Positions 35,971-44,449 of a stretch of 64,000 bases of DNA are shown here, piece after piece. The notes beneath the pieces are model-generated. The model worked only from the letters and a program-made list of their open reading frames with translations. It was not told the DNA's origin and ran no database searches. The position numbers and the translations under genes are program-made. Every line of letters starts with the position of its first letter. The first letter of the stretch is position 1. The DNA is from Cyclobacteriaceae bacterium (GTDB lineage: Bacteria; Bacteroidota; Bacteroidia; Cytophagales; Cyclobacteriaceae): assembly GCA_016787605.1 (NCBI GenBank), contig JAEUUE010000042.1:47003-111002 (forward strand). The letters are read 5' to 3'.

Positions 35971-36870
35971 TCAGAACGTATCCACACTTCGGTACGCCGC
36001 AATCAGCGCCGTCTCCCCTTCCTTCCCCGCTCCAAAATTCCCATGCTCCATCCCCATCACGCCGCGATAGCCGCGGTCGTAGATGTATTTGAATACATTC
36101 TTGTAGTTGATCTCTCCCGTTCCCGGCTCTTTGCGTCCCGGGTTGTCGCCGATCTGGAAGTAGGCGATCTCGCTCCAGCACCGGTCGATGTTGTTGATCA
36201 GGTTGCCCTCGTTGCGCTGCATGTGGTAGATGTCATACAGAATCTTGCACGACGGGCTGTTGACTGCCTTGCAGATCTCGTAGGACTGGTCGGAGAAGCG
36301 CAGAAAGAGTTCTGGCGTATCGCTCAGCGGTTCCAGCACCATGATCAGTCCGTGGTGCTCGAAAATCTCCGCTCCCCGTCGCAGGGCCTCGATCACGTTG
36401 GCCGTCTGAAGACCCAGGGGCATCTTGCGTTCATAAAAGCCCGGCACCACGGTCATCCACTTCGCGTTGACACGTTTGGCCGTATCCACACAAGCTTTGC
36501 AGGTTTTTATAAAGGTGTCGAGGAACTCCGGTTTTCCTGTGGTGAGGGAGGTCTTCCAGTTGTCGCCGCCCTCCACGACAAACACACCCATGGTCATGCC
36601 CAACTGAGAAAGTGTCTTGCCGATGCGCTCCTGTTCGGCGACCGGCCGGGCCAGCAACCCGTTGTCTTCGATGGCCCGGAACCCCTGGTCGTGCATGAAC
36701 CTGATCTGGTCGACAAAGTCAGCCCCGGCGGAGTTTTTGAACATCCCGTCGTGGGGGGCGTAGTTCATTCGGAACGTCGGTGCGGCCGCTGCGGCAACCG
36801 ACGGCCGAAGGAAGGCAGCGCCGGCCACCGCGGCGGCGGTATTGAGGATGAATTTTCTGCGTTGCATCAT
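35971..36870 (-). CDS. TIM-barrel sugar isomerase/epimerase-like protein (hydroxypyruvate isomerase type)
   Basis: A 299-residue xylose-isomerase-like TIM barrel with a twin-arginine-like leader (MMQRRKFILNTAAAVAGAAFL), so probably exported. 'GLIMVLEPLSDTPELFLR', 'SPSCKILYDIYHMQRNEGN' and 'AYFQIGDNPGRKEPGTGEINY' match the hydroxypyruvate isomerase group. The metal-binding Glu in LEPLSD, the Asp in LYDIYH and the later Glu near MGMEHG are present. The exported location suggests action on sugars or sugar acids outside the cytoplasm. It is upstream of the CHAT gene on the same strand, with no clear functional link. Confidence 0.85.
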   Translation of the reverse strand: MMQRRKFILNTAAAVAGAAFLRPSVAAAAAPTFRMNYAPHDGMFKNSAGADFVDQIRFMHDQGFRAIEDNGLLARPVAEQERIGKTLSQLGMTMGVFVVEGGDNWKTSLTTGKPEFLDTFIKTCKACVDTAKRVNAKWMTVVPGFYERKMPLGLQTANVIEALRRGAEIFEHHGLIMVLEPLSDTPELFLRFSDQSYEICKAVNSPSCKILYDIYHMQRNEGNLINNIDRCWSEIAYFQIGDNPGRKEPGTGEINYKNVFKYIYDRGYRGVMGMEHGNFGAGKEGETALIAAYRSVDTF

Positions 36871-36956
36871 GGAATGAAGTTAACAAGGAACCGGCAGAGT
36901 GCCTGCAACTTTCCTGAGATAAACTCGCCGTTGAAGTAATTGTCACCCGGCCCCTG

Positions 36957-37195
36957 AAAGACGTGATCGGTGATCGGTGATCGGTAATCGGTAATCGGTA
37001 ATCAGTAAGCCGTTTTACCAACATCCGGTTACCCGGCTATCCGGCTACCTGGCCACCCGGCTACCTGTAGGACATGATCGGTAATCTGTGACAGTAAGCG
37101 GTAAGTAGTTTTTCCAACACCTGGTTACCTGGCTACCCGGTTACCTGGCCACCCGGCAACCGGCCATCTGGCTACCCGGCACCTCCGAGTCAGGC
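36957..37195. repeat. Degenerate GATCGGTA and CCGG-TTACC repeats in a 345-base gap
   Basis: The gap 36871-37215 holds no gene. From 36960 to 37010 there are about six copies of a seven- to eight-base (G)ATCGGTA word. From 37021 to 37065 and from 37130 to 37190 there are CCGGTTACCCGG/CTGGCTACC words like those near 30.3 kb. A spaced second copy of the GATCGGTAATC word lies at about 37077-37090, so the order A-B-A-B is repeated twice, giving a compound repeat of about 110-120 bases. The role is unknown. Confidence 0.6.
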
Positions 37196-37203
37196 CGATC
37201 CGC

Positions 37204-37211
37204 TATGTTTG
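37204..37211 (+). promoter_or_regulatory. TAnnTTTG -7 promoter box for the RsmB-type gene
   Basis: TATGTTTG matches the Bacteroidota -7 consensus. It ends only four bases before the GTG start codon at 37216, so a transcript from it would be leaderless or nearly so. Confidence 0.5.
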
Positions 37212-37215
37212 CACC

Positions 37216-38415
37216 GTGAAACTCTACCGCAATCTTTCCGAAGCCGTTGTTCAGAATCTCCACGACATTTTCGAAGGCAACCGCTATGCCGACAAGGTGA
37301 TCGAGAAAGTGCTGAAACAGAATCCCAAATGGGGCGCCCGTGACCGGCGGTTCATCGCCGAAACGACCTACGACATCGTGCGCTGGTACCGCCTCTTCCG
37401 CGAGCTTTCAGGTGCACAGGAACGCGATTATTGGTCGCTGCTGGCCACCTGGTGCATCTGGAACACCATCGAATTGCCCCCGTGGAAAGAATTTGAAGGC
37501 ATCCAGCCGCGGGAAGTCGAAGAGAACTATGAACGGGTGAAGTCGGTCCGCAAGATCCGGGAATCCATCCCCGACTGGCTGGATACCTTGGGCGAAGCTG
37601 AGTTGCCGGCCTGGTGGGACAAAGAGCTCCACGCCCTGAACGAACAGGCCAAGGTGGTGCTGCGGGTGAACACCCTGAAGATCTCCCGCGAAGGGCTGCA
37701 GAAATTGCTGCTGGAAGAAGAAGGCATCGAGACCGAGCGGCTGCCCGAATTTCCCGACGCCCTGCTGCTCGAAGAGCGCCAGAACATCTTTACGCGGCAG
37801 GCATTCAAAGACGGGCTTTTCGAAGTGCAGGATGCCGCCTCGCAGCGCATCGCCGCTTACCTAGACGTAAAGCCCGGCATGCGCGTGATCGACGCCTGTG
37901 CGGGTGCGGGCGGCAAGACGCTGCACCTCGCAGCACTCATGCAGAACAAAGGGCGCATCATTGCCATGGACACCGAAGGTTGGAAACTCGACGAACTCAA
38001 GAAGCGCGCCCGTCGTGCCGGCGCCAGCGACCTGATCGAAGCGCGCCTCATCGACTCCTCGAAAGTGATCAAGCGCCTGGAAGCCTCGGCCGACCGATTA
38101 CTTCTCGACGTGCCGTGTTCCGGGCTAGGCGTCCTTCGCCGCAACCCCGACGCGAAATGGAAACTGTCACTGGAGTTTATCGAGAAAGTACAAGTACTCC
38201 AGCAGGAAATCTTTCAGCAATATTCCGTCATGGTGAAGCCGGGAGGAATGATGGTCTATGCCACCTGCAGCATTCTGCCCTCCGAGAATGAAAAGCAGGT
38301 TGAGAAATTCCTGGCCACCCACGGCGACAAGTTCGAGATGCTCTCCCAGGACCGCTGCTGGCCGAGCGAGGGATATGATGGGTTCTTTATGGCAAAGATC
38401 CGGCGACGCCAATAG
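37216..38415 (+). CDS. RsmB/NOP2-family RNA (cytosine-5) methyltransferase
   Basis: A 399-residue SAM-dependent m5C RNA methyltransferase, probably of the 16S rRNA RsmB group. The SAM-binding loop is DACAGAGGKTLHLAAL. The two catalytic cysteines are in DVPCSGLGVLRRNPD (motif IV) and YATCSILPSENEKQV (motif VI). The N-terminal region of about 140 residues resembles the NusB-like RNA-binding domain of RsmB. The start is a GTG immediately behind a promoter box. Which cytosine is methylated cannot be told from sequence. The 3' end runs into a CTAAAG palindrome shared with a converging gene. Confidence 0.88.
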   Translation: MKLYRNLSEAVVQNLHDIFEGNRYADKVIEKVLKQNPKWGARDRRFIAETTYDIVRWYRLFRELSGAQERDYWSLLATWCIWNTIELPPWKEFEGIQPREVEENYERVKSVRKIRESIPDWLDTLGEAELPAWWDKELHALNEQAKVVLRVNTLKISREGLQKLLLEEEGIETERLPEFPDALLLEERQNIFTRQAFKDGLFEVQDAASQRIAAYLDVKPGMRVIDACAGAGGKTLHLAALMQNKGRIIAMDTEGWKLDELKKRARRAGASDLIEARLIDSSKVIKRLEASADRLLLDVPCSGLGVLRRNPDAKWKLSLEFIEKVQVLQQEIFQQYSVMVKPGGMMVYATCSILPSENEKQVEKFLATHGDKFEMLSQDRCWPSEGYDGFFMAKIRRRQ

Positions 38416-38425
38416 CGGATCCCAA

Positions 38426-38492
38426 TTGCCCCGGGCTAAAGCCCGGGGCAATGGAAAACCTAATCCATCTTCAGGAGTCCGGGGCAATTGAA
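38426..38492. repeat. Palindromic element plus an isolated right-arm copy
   Basis: A 20-base palindrome with CCCCGGGC/GCCCGGGG arms around TAAA (38429-38448) is extended by ATTG and CAAT on its flanks. About 30 bases later an arm-only fragment, CCGGGGCAATTGAA (38479-38492), occurs without its left partner. The site lies between the convergent ends of the RsmB-type and outer-membrane protein genes. Confidence 0.75.
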
Positions 38493-38499
38493 TTAATTT

Positions 38500-39519
38500 T
38501 CAGAAGATGGATACCGGCAAAAACTTCTCGAAATAGTTAAACCGATACCCCACCGTCAGCCCCAGCTTGAGATCGGACGTACGGAAATAGGAAGGATCCA
38601 GGAGGAAATAACTGTACTCATACGATGACCGGATCGCGGCGTACCAACGGGGGCCGTTGTAGCCGATGTTGAGCACCGCGCTTCCCCTCCACTCGGGATT
38701 GACGTTGGTACGCTCGCCGGAATTCCCCTTGTACACATTGACCGCCACGCCCCCGCCCACAAACACCATCGGGGAAACAAACCACCTGCCATCGCGACCG
38801 GTCCAATTGTAACCGAAACCCGGCTGCAGCGTTATCCCCGGGGCATAGGCGTATTTTAACCCAGCCTGCTCGCCGTACTTCGTAGGCACGTCCTGGCCGG
38901 GCGGCACGATGCTGTTGCCCACGCCCAGCCGCCGGTAGAATGGCTCGATGCGCAACAGGAATGATCCTGCGCTCCGCCTTTGCACTTCATTCTGGAAGGC
39001 CGCCGCCCGAAAGGAGTAGCGGCGATGGTTGAAATAATAGGTGATGGGAAGTCCAAGGCTGAGCATGTCCACGGTGGGCCCGGAGATGAAATTTCCTTCG
39101 CCATCCGCCGCGACGAGGCCTGTGCTCTGCAGCCAGTACCCGCGGATGGTCCAGCGACGGGAAGAATAACTCCCGGACAGGCGGAACTGGCTGAGGTTCT
39201 GCAGCCCGGTTTCCAGCACGCGCGTCTGCGGGAGAGAAAAAGAAAGATCGAGGTCAAGAAACTTGTAGGTAAATCCGCCGCCGAGAAACTCGCTGACGTT
39301 GCTGAAGAGTCCGCTGCCGGAAGAAGACTGCCGCTTCGAACCATATTCCAGCACATAGCGCTGGGAGGTATAATGAAACCGCACATCGTTATTGCGGCGG
39401 AAACCCCCTACAAAGAGACTGTCGGTTCCTTCAATGGTGGTAAATGGACCGGGGGGAGTCTGTGCAGAAGCTACGCCGAGGCCCAGGACAGCACATAGAA
39501 GAAAAGCCTGGCGAACCAT
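38500..39519 (-). CDS. Hypothetical outer-membrane protein
   Basis: A 339-residue exported protein with a signal peptide (MVRQAFLLCAVLGLGVASAQ). The rest is dominated by alternating aromatic and polar residues typical of a beta-barrel, for example 'RFHYTSQRYVLEYGSKRQ', 'WTIRGYWLQSTG' and 'LKYAYAPGITLQPGFGYNW'. It ends in an aromatic strand (VGYRFNYFEKFLPVSIF). It resembles DUF4421-type proteins in style, but I do not recognise the family with confidence. The stop codon lies just after a half-copy of the palindrome element. Confidence 0.7.
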   Translation of the reverse strand: MVRQAFLLCAVLGLGVASAQTPPGPFTTIEGTDSLFVGGFRRNNDVRFHYTSQRYVLEYGSKRQSSSGSGLFSNVSEFLGGGFTYKFLDLDLSFSLPQTRVLETGLQNLSQFRLSGSYSSRRWTIRGYWLQSTGLVAADGEGNFISGPTVDMLSLGLPITYYFNHRRYSFRAAAFQNEVQRRSAGSFLLRIEPFYRRLGVGNSIVPPGQDVPTKYGEQAGLKYAYAPGITLQPGFGYNWTGRDGRWFVSPMVFVGGGVAVNVYKGNSGERTNVNPEWRGSAVLNIGYNGPRWYAAIRSSYEYSYFLLDPSYFRTSDLKLGLTVGYRFNYFEKFLPVSIF

Positions 39520-39550
39520 GACGCAAAAATAAGGTATGATGAGTTCCTAT

Positions 39551-39639
39551 CAATTGCCCCGGGCTTCAGCCCGGGGACACAAAGAACAGGGAATTATTTT
39601 GGATCGGGCTTTAGCCCGACTACTCCACCGGCTTGAACG
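39551..39639. repeat. Direct repeat, copy A: P3-P4 half element with a copy of the ArnT 3' end
   Basis: This segment matches 39797-39881 almost base for base. It contains the P3 palindrome (CCCCGGGCTTCAGCCCGGGG, 39557-39576), the P4 palindrome (39604-39619) and, on the minus strand, a reading F-K-P-V-E-stop like the end of the ArnT gene. No longer reading frame continues upstream of this stop, so only the tail was duplicated. The rest of the 342-base gap (39520-39861) has no gene. Confidence 0.75.
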
Positions 39640-39796
39640 CCTTGCCCCGAACATTTGATGAAGCTCATCCATGCTGGCCAATCAGAGGCGTGCCGCAAAA
39701 CCGATCTGTCTGTGGCCCTCCAAAAAATTCTATCCTTTCAAGCCCGGGGCCATTGGCGAAACAAAGGGGTAGTCCTCAGAACCTGACCTCGAAATA

Positions 39797-39881
39797 CAAT
39801 TGCCCCGGGCTTCAGCCCGGGGACATAAAGAACAGGGAATTTTGGATCGGGCTTTAGCCCGCTACTCACCCGGCTTGAACG
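39797..39881. repeat. Direct repeat, copy B: P3-P4 half element overlapping the ArnT stop
   Basis: This is the second copy of the repeat at 39551-39639, about 246 bases away. The P3 palindrome is at 39803-39822 and P4 at 39847-39861. The stop codon and last five codons of the ArnT-like gene form its right end. Confidence 0.75.
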
Positions 39882-41424
39882 GCGGCAGGTGGGCCTCATC
39901 ATCGGCCTTGTAGCCCTTCATCAGGTATACGGTGAAGTACCGCGACATCCTTCCGCTTCGAAACTGATAGAAGACCTTCTTCAATTCAATGGATTCAAAC
40001 TGACGGTAATAACTCTCGTGCAGCACCATATGGTAATTACTGGGCACGATGCATAGCGCAGCATCCCCTTCCTTCAGCGGAGGCCTCGACAAATTCAGCC
40101 AGGCATACTGATGCACATCACGCACCCAGCCTATCCCCACGACGGGCCGTCCCAGGGGGCGCGCCACGTAGTATTCGATGTGTGCCCCGGGGAACCACTT
40201 GTTCGATACGAACGGCAAACCGGCCGGAATAGCCCCTCTCTTCTCCTCTTCCGTCAGCCAGGTTCGGAACTCCTCTGAAAAAGACGACCAGCCATTCAAG
40301 TCCAGCGTGAAGTCATTTTCGCCGAACTCATTCTTCCGGTGGCTGCCAAACGTTCCCGGGTAAAACTGGATAATGGCCAGCGTGAGCAGGATAAGCCCTC
40401 CCACGGTATAGGCACTTGCCCGGAGCACACGGGGATCGTGGGCAATCCCGCTCATCGTCCTCTTTTCATCGAGGTAAGCGGCGGCAAGGAAAGAGAGAAT
40501 CATCATCGCCGGCCCGCTCCAGTGGGGAAGCATGGTGCTGGTCAGCGACATCACGCTAACCACGATCACCAGCGGAAGACCATTGATGAGCACGAATCGC
40601 AGCGAGTCCACGGAAAGAAATTTCATGGTCTTCAGTTTCCAGGCGGCAATAAGGATGAGCACCGCATTGACCGGGTTGCTGTACACCAACTGGCCGGCCA
40701 CCGCCTGGATAAAGTAATCGGGGTGGATCCATGTCTCCTCGATGCCTACGCGGCCGCTATGGAAACGGTAGGTGATAAAATCATTCTGGATATTCCAGAT
40801 CAGGATCGGGCTGATCACCAGCGCGGTTACGGCCGCGGCGAGGTACAGGCCCGGCTCCTTCAGTTTTCCGCGATTATAGAGAAGGATATAAAGACCAAGG
40901 CTTCCCCACAGGAAGATGCCATGCACTTTGCAGAGGATCGCGAGACCTGTCAACAATCCGAAAAGCAACCAGTTCTTGCGGGGAATCTCCTGATCCGGCG
41001 GTGCGGTCAGGATGGAATGCATGACGAGCACCGAAGCCAGCCAGAAGACCACCTGCGGGCTGTCGGGAATAATGAATGTGCCGGCGAGGAGCGACGTGTA
41101 CAGGTTGCCCGTGTAGAGGATGGCGGCATACCATCCCGTCTGCTCATTCTTCAATGCCGTACCGAGCCGGTAAACCAGGGTCGTACCCACGGCGGCGCAG
41201 AGGATCGACCCGAGGCGGACGAAGAATTCGTCAGTAAGCAGCAAGTTGAACGTAAAGATCCGGATGAGCCAGGCGACGCCGGGCGGATGGTCGAAATAGT
41301 TGGGCTGTAGGTCGAGCGCGTAAAGGAAATAGTAGACCTCGTCGTTCCCGAACTCAAGCACCGCGGCAACGAGCATACGAACCAGGGAAGCGGCAACGAT
41401 AAGTTGGACAAGTCGGCGCGGCAT
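39862..41424 (-). CDS. ArnT/GT39-like dolichyl-phosphate-type glycosyltransferase
   Basis: A 520-residue integral membrane glycosyltransferase of the ArnT/PMT (GT83/GT39, GT-C fold) group, which uses polyprenyl-phosphate sugars. 'NDEVYYFLYALDLQPNYFDHPP' carries the catalytic DE-type motif of the first periplasmic loop and the family's FDHPP sequence. About ten or more hydrophobic helices follow, then a periplasmic domain of about 110 residues. The ATG at 41424 (MPRRLVQLIV) is chosen because the longer frame to 41532 overlaps the divergent gene and is not hydrophobic. Likely target: lipid A or another glycolipid or glycoprotein. The 3' end is shared with a repeat. Confidence 0.85.
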   Translation of the reverse strand: MPRRLVQLIVAASLVRMLVAAVLEFGNDEVYYFLYALDLQPNYFDHPPGVAWLIRIFTFNLLLTDEFFVRLGSILCAAVGTTLVYRLGTALKNEQTGWYAAILYTGNLYTSLLAGTFIIPDSPQVVFWLASVLVMHSILTAPPDQEIPRKNWLLFGLLTGLAILCKVHGIFLWGSLGLYILLYNRGKLKEPGLYLAAAVTALVISPILIWNIQNDFITYRFHSGRVGIEETWIHPDYFIQAVAGQLVYSNPVNAVLILIAAWKLKTMKFLSVDSLRFVLINGLPLVIVVSVMSLTSTMLPHWSGPAMMILSFLAAAYLDEKRTMSGIAHDPRVLRASAYTVGGLILLTLAIIQFYPGTFGSHRKNEFGENDFTLDLNGWSSFSEEFRTWLTEEEKRGAIPAGLPFVSNKWFPGAHIEYYVARPLGRPVVGIGWVRDVHQYAWLNLSRPPLKEGDAALCIVPSNYHMVLHESYYRQFESIELKKVFYQFRSGRMSRYFTVYLMKGYKADDEAHLPPFKPGE

Positions 41425-41457
41425 AGGAACGATGGGGAAAAGTACACTTTTGTAACT

Positions 41458-41465
41458 TACCTTTG
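41458..41465 (+). promoter_or_regulatory. TAnnTTTG -7 promoter box for the formylglycine-enzyme-like gene
   Basis: TACCTTTG lies 20 bases before the ATG at 41486, in the 61-base gap between divergent genes. A weaker TACTTTTC on the minus strand could serve the ArnT gene. Confidence 0.55.
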
Positions 41466-41485
41466 AAATACTCCGATCATTATCC

Positions 41486-42400
41486 ATGATCTTCCGCCTC
41501 CTCCTTCTTCTCTTGCTGGCCTCGCCCGCCATGGGTCAGAAAGAGAAGACCTATGCGCAAAAGATTCCCGGCACCACCCAGACGTTTACCATGGTTGCCA
41601 TTCCCGCGGGGAAATTTACGCTGGGCAGCAAAAGTATTCTGGCGGACAACGACGAGGGTCCTCCGGTAGAAATTGAACTGTCTGCTTTCTGGATCGGCGA
41701 ACATGAAGTGACCTTCGCCGAGTGGGACGCCTTTTTCAAGGATGCATCCGTTCCCCAGGCGAAGAACATGGATGGCGTGACCCGGGCTACGCCCCAGTAC
41801 ATAGACCTCACCTGGGGCATGGGCCGCGAGCCTAACCACCCGGCCAACAGCATGACCCAGCAGGCTGCCCTGATGTACTGCCGGTGGCTGTACTCCAAGA
41901 CGGGCATTTTCTTCCGCCTTCCCACGGAAGCGGAATGGGAATATGCCTGCAAAGCGGGCGAAACCAAACTCCCTGATCCGGCTACCCTCGGTGAATTTGG
42001 CTGGTTTACCGGCAACAGCAGTGGAAGGTTCCAATTGGTGATGCAGAAGAAGGCCAACGCGTGGGGGCTCTATGACATGCTGGGCAACCTGAGCGAGTGG
42101 ACGCTGGACCAGTACGACCCCGTAGGATACGCATCTCTCTCGAAAAAAGACCCCATGGTCACACCCGCCACCCGGTACCCCAAGGCTGTCCGCGGAGGTT
42201 CTTTCGAGGATGCCGCGAACCAATTGCGGTGCACCAACCGGATAGCCTCGGATCCCGCCTGGAATCAGCGCGACCCCCAGATACCCAAAAGCCGCTGGTG
42301 GATGACCGACGCCATGTTTGTCGGCTTCCGCGTGGTGCGGCCTGCCCGCCAGCCGCCGGCAGAAGAGATCGAACAATTCTTCGCCCGCTACCTCAAATAA
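41486..42400 (+). CDS. Exported formylglycine-generating-enzyme-like (SUMF1 family) protein
   Basis: A 304-residue protein with a signal peptide (MIFRLLLLLLLASPAMG) and one FGE-sulfatase domain. Typical segments are 'MVAIPAGKFTLGSKS', 'IGEHEVTFAEWDAFF', 'FRLPTEAEWEYACKAGE', 'AWGLYDMLGNLSEWTLD' and 'RYPKAVRGGSFED'. Cysteines placed like the copper site of true formylglycine enzymes are not evident, so it may be a binding or structural member. GldK and GldJ of the T9SS are exported relatives, but they are lipoproteins and their partner genes are absent here. No sulfatase is nearby. The Gfo/Idh gene follows on the same strand. Confidence 0.85.
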   Translation: MIFRLLLLLLLASPAMGQKEKTYAQKIPGTTQTFTMVAIPAGKFTLGSKSILADNDEGPPVEIELSAFWIGEHEVTFAEWDAFFKDASVPQAKNMDGVTRATPQYIDLTWGMGREPNHPANSMTQQAALMYCRWLYSKTGIFFRLPTEAEWEYACKAGETKLPDPATLGEFGWFTGNSSGRFQLVMQKKANAWGLYDMLGNLSEWTLDQYDPVGYASLSKKDPMVTPATRYPKAVRGGSFEDAANQLRCTNRIASDPAWNQRDPQIPKSRWWMTDAMFVGFRVVRPARQPPAEEIEQFFARYLK

Positions 42401-42438
42401 TGTCCTAACTTGGTTACCTCCATCAAATCCCGCTTACT

Positions 42439-43779
42439 ATGACCAACAACAGCCGCCGCACCTTTATTAAGCAATCGGCCCTCGCCGCCGGGTCACTGGT
42501 TACCATGCCCCTGGTTTCGGAAGGGTCCTTCTTCAACTCCTCCGCGGACGACACCATCAAGGTGGCGCTGGTAGGCTGCGGCGGGCGGGGCACCGGCGCC
42601 GCCTTGCAGGCACTGCTCACCAAGCAAAACGTCAAACTGGTGGCCATGGCCGACGCCTTCCGAGACCGCATCGACGAGTGCTACAATGCCCTCATGGCCG
42701 ACGACCTGAGCGACATCGCCGGCGTTCCCGGCAACGTGAAGAAGCGCGTGGCCGTGAAAGAAGAACATAAGTTCGTCGGGTTCGACGGGTACCTTAAGGC
42801 AATACCCCTGGCCGACGTCGTGATCCTCACCACCCCTCCCGGCTTTAGGCCCCTTCACTTTGAAGAAGTGGTCAAACAAGGCAAGCACGCCTTCGTGGAA
42901 AAACCCATGGCCACCGATCCGGCGGGGATCAAACGCGTACTCGACGCCGCGCAAATCGCCAAACAAAAGAAACTCAATATCGTGGTGGGCCTTCAGCGTC
43001 ACTACCAGAATTCCTACCGCGAACTCTTCGGCCGCTTCAAGGATGGACTAATCGGCGACATCGTGTCCGCGCAAGCCTGGTGGAACAACGACGGCGTGTG
43101 GGTGCGCGAACGCAAGCCGGGCATGACGGAAATGGAATACCAGATGCGCAACTGGTACTACTTCAACTGGGTCTGCGGCGACCACATCGTGGAGCAGCAT
43201 ATTCACAACATCGACGTCATCAACTGGTTCAAGGGCGACTACCCGGTGAAAGCCCAGGGTATGGGGGGCCGGGAAGTACGCAAGGGCAAAGACTTCGGCG
43301 AAATCTTCGATCATCACTACGTTGAGTTCCAGTACGCCGACGGCACCATCATGAACAGCCAATGCCGCCACATCAAGGGCACCCTCAGCAAAGTGGATGA
43401 ACTGATCATGGGCACCAAGGGATCCATTCATTGCGACGCCGGACGCATCACCGACCGGAAGGGCAACACGCTGCATCAGTTTGACACGAAAAAGGAGAAC
43501 AACCCGTACCAGTCGGAACACGACGAGCTGTTTGAAGCCATTGCGAAAGGTGAATACAAATTCGCCGATGCCGAAAACGGCGCGCGCAGCACGATGACCG
43601 CCATCCTGGGGCGCATGGCCACGTATTCCGGGCAGGTAGTCGAATTCGACAAGGCGCTGAATTCGGGTCTTTCCCTCCAGCCGGCGCAATACAGCTGGGA
43701 CGCCGACATGCCGTCGAAGCCCGATGCCAACGGACTGTACGCCTGCGCAGTTCCCGGCGTGACCAAGTACATGATCTAG
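42439..43779 (+). CDS. Tat-exported Gfo/Idh/MocA family oxidoreductase
   Basis: A 446-residue NAD(P)-dependent oxidoreductase with a twin-arginine leader (NNSRRTFIKQSALAAGSLV), so it is probably exported with its cofactor bound. The Rossmann motif is VALVGCGGRGTGAALQAL. The EKPMATDPAG motif carries the conserved Lys, and 'CGDHIVEQHIHNIDVINWF' carries the catalytic His region. Exported members of this family in Bacteroidota include glycosidases that use NAD-assisted hydrolysis, so a glycan-cleaving role is possible. The YdeI-like gene starts four bases after its stop. Confidence 0.88.
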   Translation: MTNNSRRTFIKQSALAAGSLVTMPLVSEGSFFNSSADDTIKVALVGCGGRGTGAALQALLTKQNVKLVAMADAFRDRIDECYNALMADDLSDIAGVPGNVKKRVAVKEEHKFVGFDGYLKAIPLADVVILTTPPGFRPLHFEEVVKQGKHAFVEKPMATDPAGIKRVLDAAQIAKQKKLNIVVGLQRHYQNSYRELFGRFKDGLIGDIVSAQAWWNNDGVWVRERKPGMTEMEYQMRNWYYFNWVCGDHIVEQHIHNIDVINWFKGDYPVKAQGMGGREVRKGKDFGEIFDHHYVEFQYADGTIMNSQCRHIKGTLSKVDELIMGTKGSIHCDAGRITDRKGNTLHQFDTKKENNPYQSEHDELFEAIAKGEYKFADAENGARSTMTAILGRMATYSGQVVEFDKALNSGLSLQPAQYSWDADMPSKPDANGLYACAVPGVTKYMI

Positions 43780-43782
43780 GCC

Positions 43783-44394
43783 ATGGGCACCCGAGACAAG
43801 CGAGTCGACGCCTATATCAAGCGGTCGGCAGACTTCGCCAAACCGGTGCTGATGCATTTGCGCGAGCTGGTGCACCAGGCATGCCCCGATGCCCACGAGA
43901 CCATCAAGTGGGGCTTCCCCCACTTTGAATACCACGGGATACTCTGTAGTATGGCCTCGTTCAAGAAACACTGTGTGTTCGGTTTCTGGAAAGCCAAACT
44001 GATGGCCAGCTATACGAAAGAACTCCAGCCCATCGGAGAAACAGCCATGGGCCACCTGGGGAAAATCACGTCACTGAAAGATCTCCCCTCCGACGCCAAA
44101 CTCAGGAAATACATCAAGGAGGCCGCCCGGCTGAATGAGACCGGAGCCAGGATCGAACGAGGTACCGCTGCCGCCACCAAAAAAAGACTCAGCGTTCCTT
44201 CCGATTTCAGAAAAGCCCTGAGTCAGAATCCTAAAGCCAAAACCGCTTTCGACGCCTTCTCTCACTCCCAAAAGAAAGACTATATAGATTGGGTGACCGG
44301 GGCCAAAACCGAGATGACCAGAAACAAGCGGATGGCCACGTCCATCGAATGGTTGGCCGCCGGAAAGGGACGTAACTGGAAATACGAGCGGTAG
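43783..44394 (+). CDS. YdeI/OmdA-like protein with DUF1801 domain
   Basis: A 203-residue protein of the YdeI family. The first 120 residues are a DUF1801 domain ('VLMHLRELVHQACPDAHETIKWG', 'SFKKHCVFGFWKAKLM'). The last 70 residues are the C-terminal YdeI/OmdA helical segment ('FSHSQKKDYIDWVTGAKT' and 'RNKRMATSIEWLAAG'). Relatives were linked to resistance against antimicrobial peptides or bacteriocins, but the mechanism is not known. Translation is probably coupled to the upstream oxidoreductase gene. Confidence 0.85.
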   Translation: MGTRDKRVDAYIKRSADFAKPVLMHLRELVHQACPDAHETIKWGFPHFEYHGILCSMASFKKHCVFGFWKAKLMASYTKELQPIGETAMGHLGKITSLKDLPSDAKLRKYIKEAARLNETGARIERGTAAATKKRLSVPSDFRKALSQNPKAKTAFDAFSHSQKKDYIDWVTGAKTEMTRNKRMATSIEWLAAGKGRNWKYER

Positions 44395-44449
44395 AAGCGG
44401 TTACGTTTTTCTTTGCTTATTTGCGCGACCAAACCAACCGGTCAATAAG

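Noticed and set aside
41486-42400. GldK or GldJ component of the gliding/T9SS machinery
   Set aside because: The protein has the same domain family but no lipobox, is shorter, and none of gldL, gldM or gldN is adjacent.
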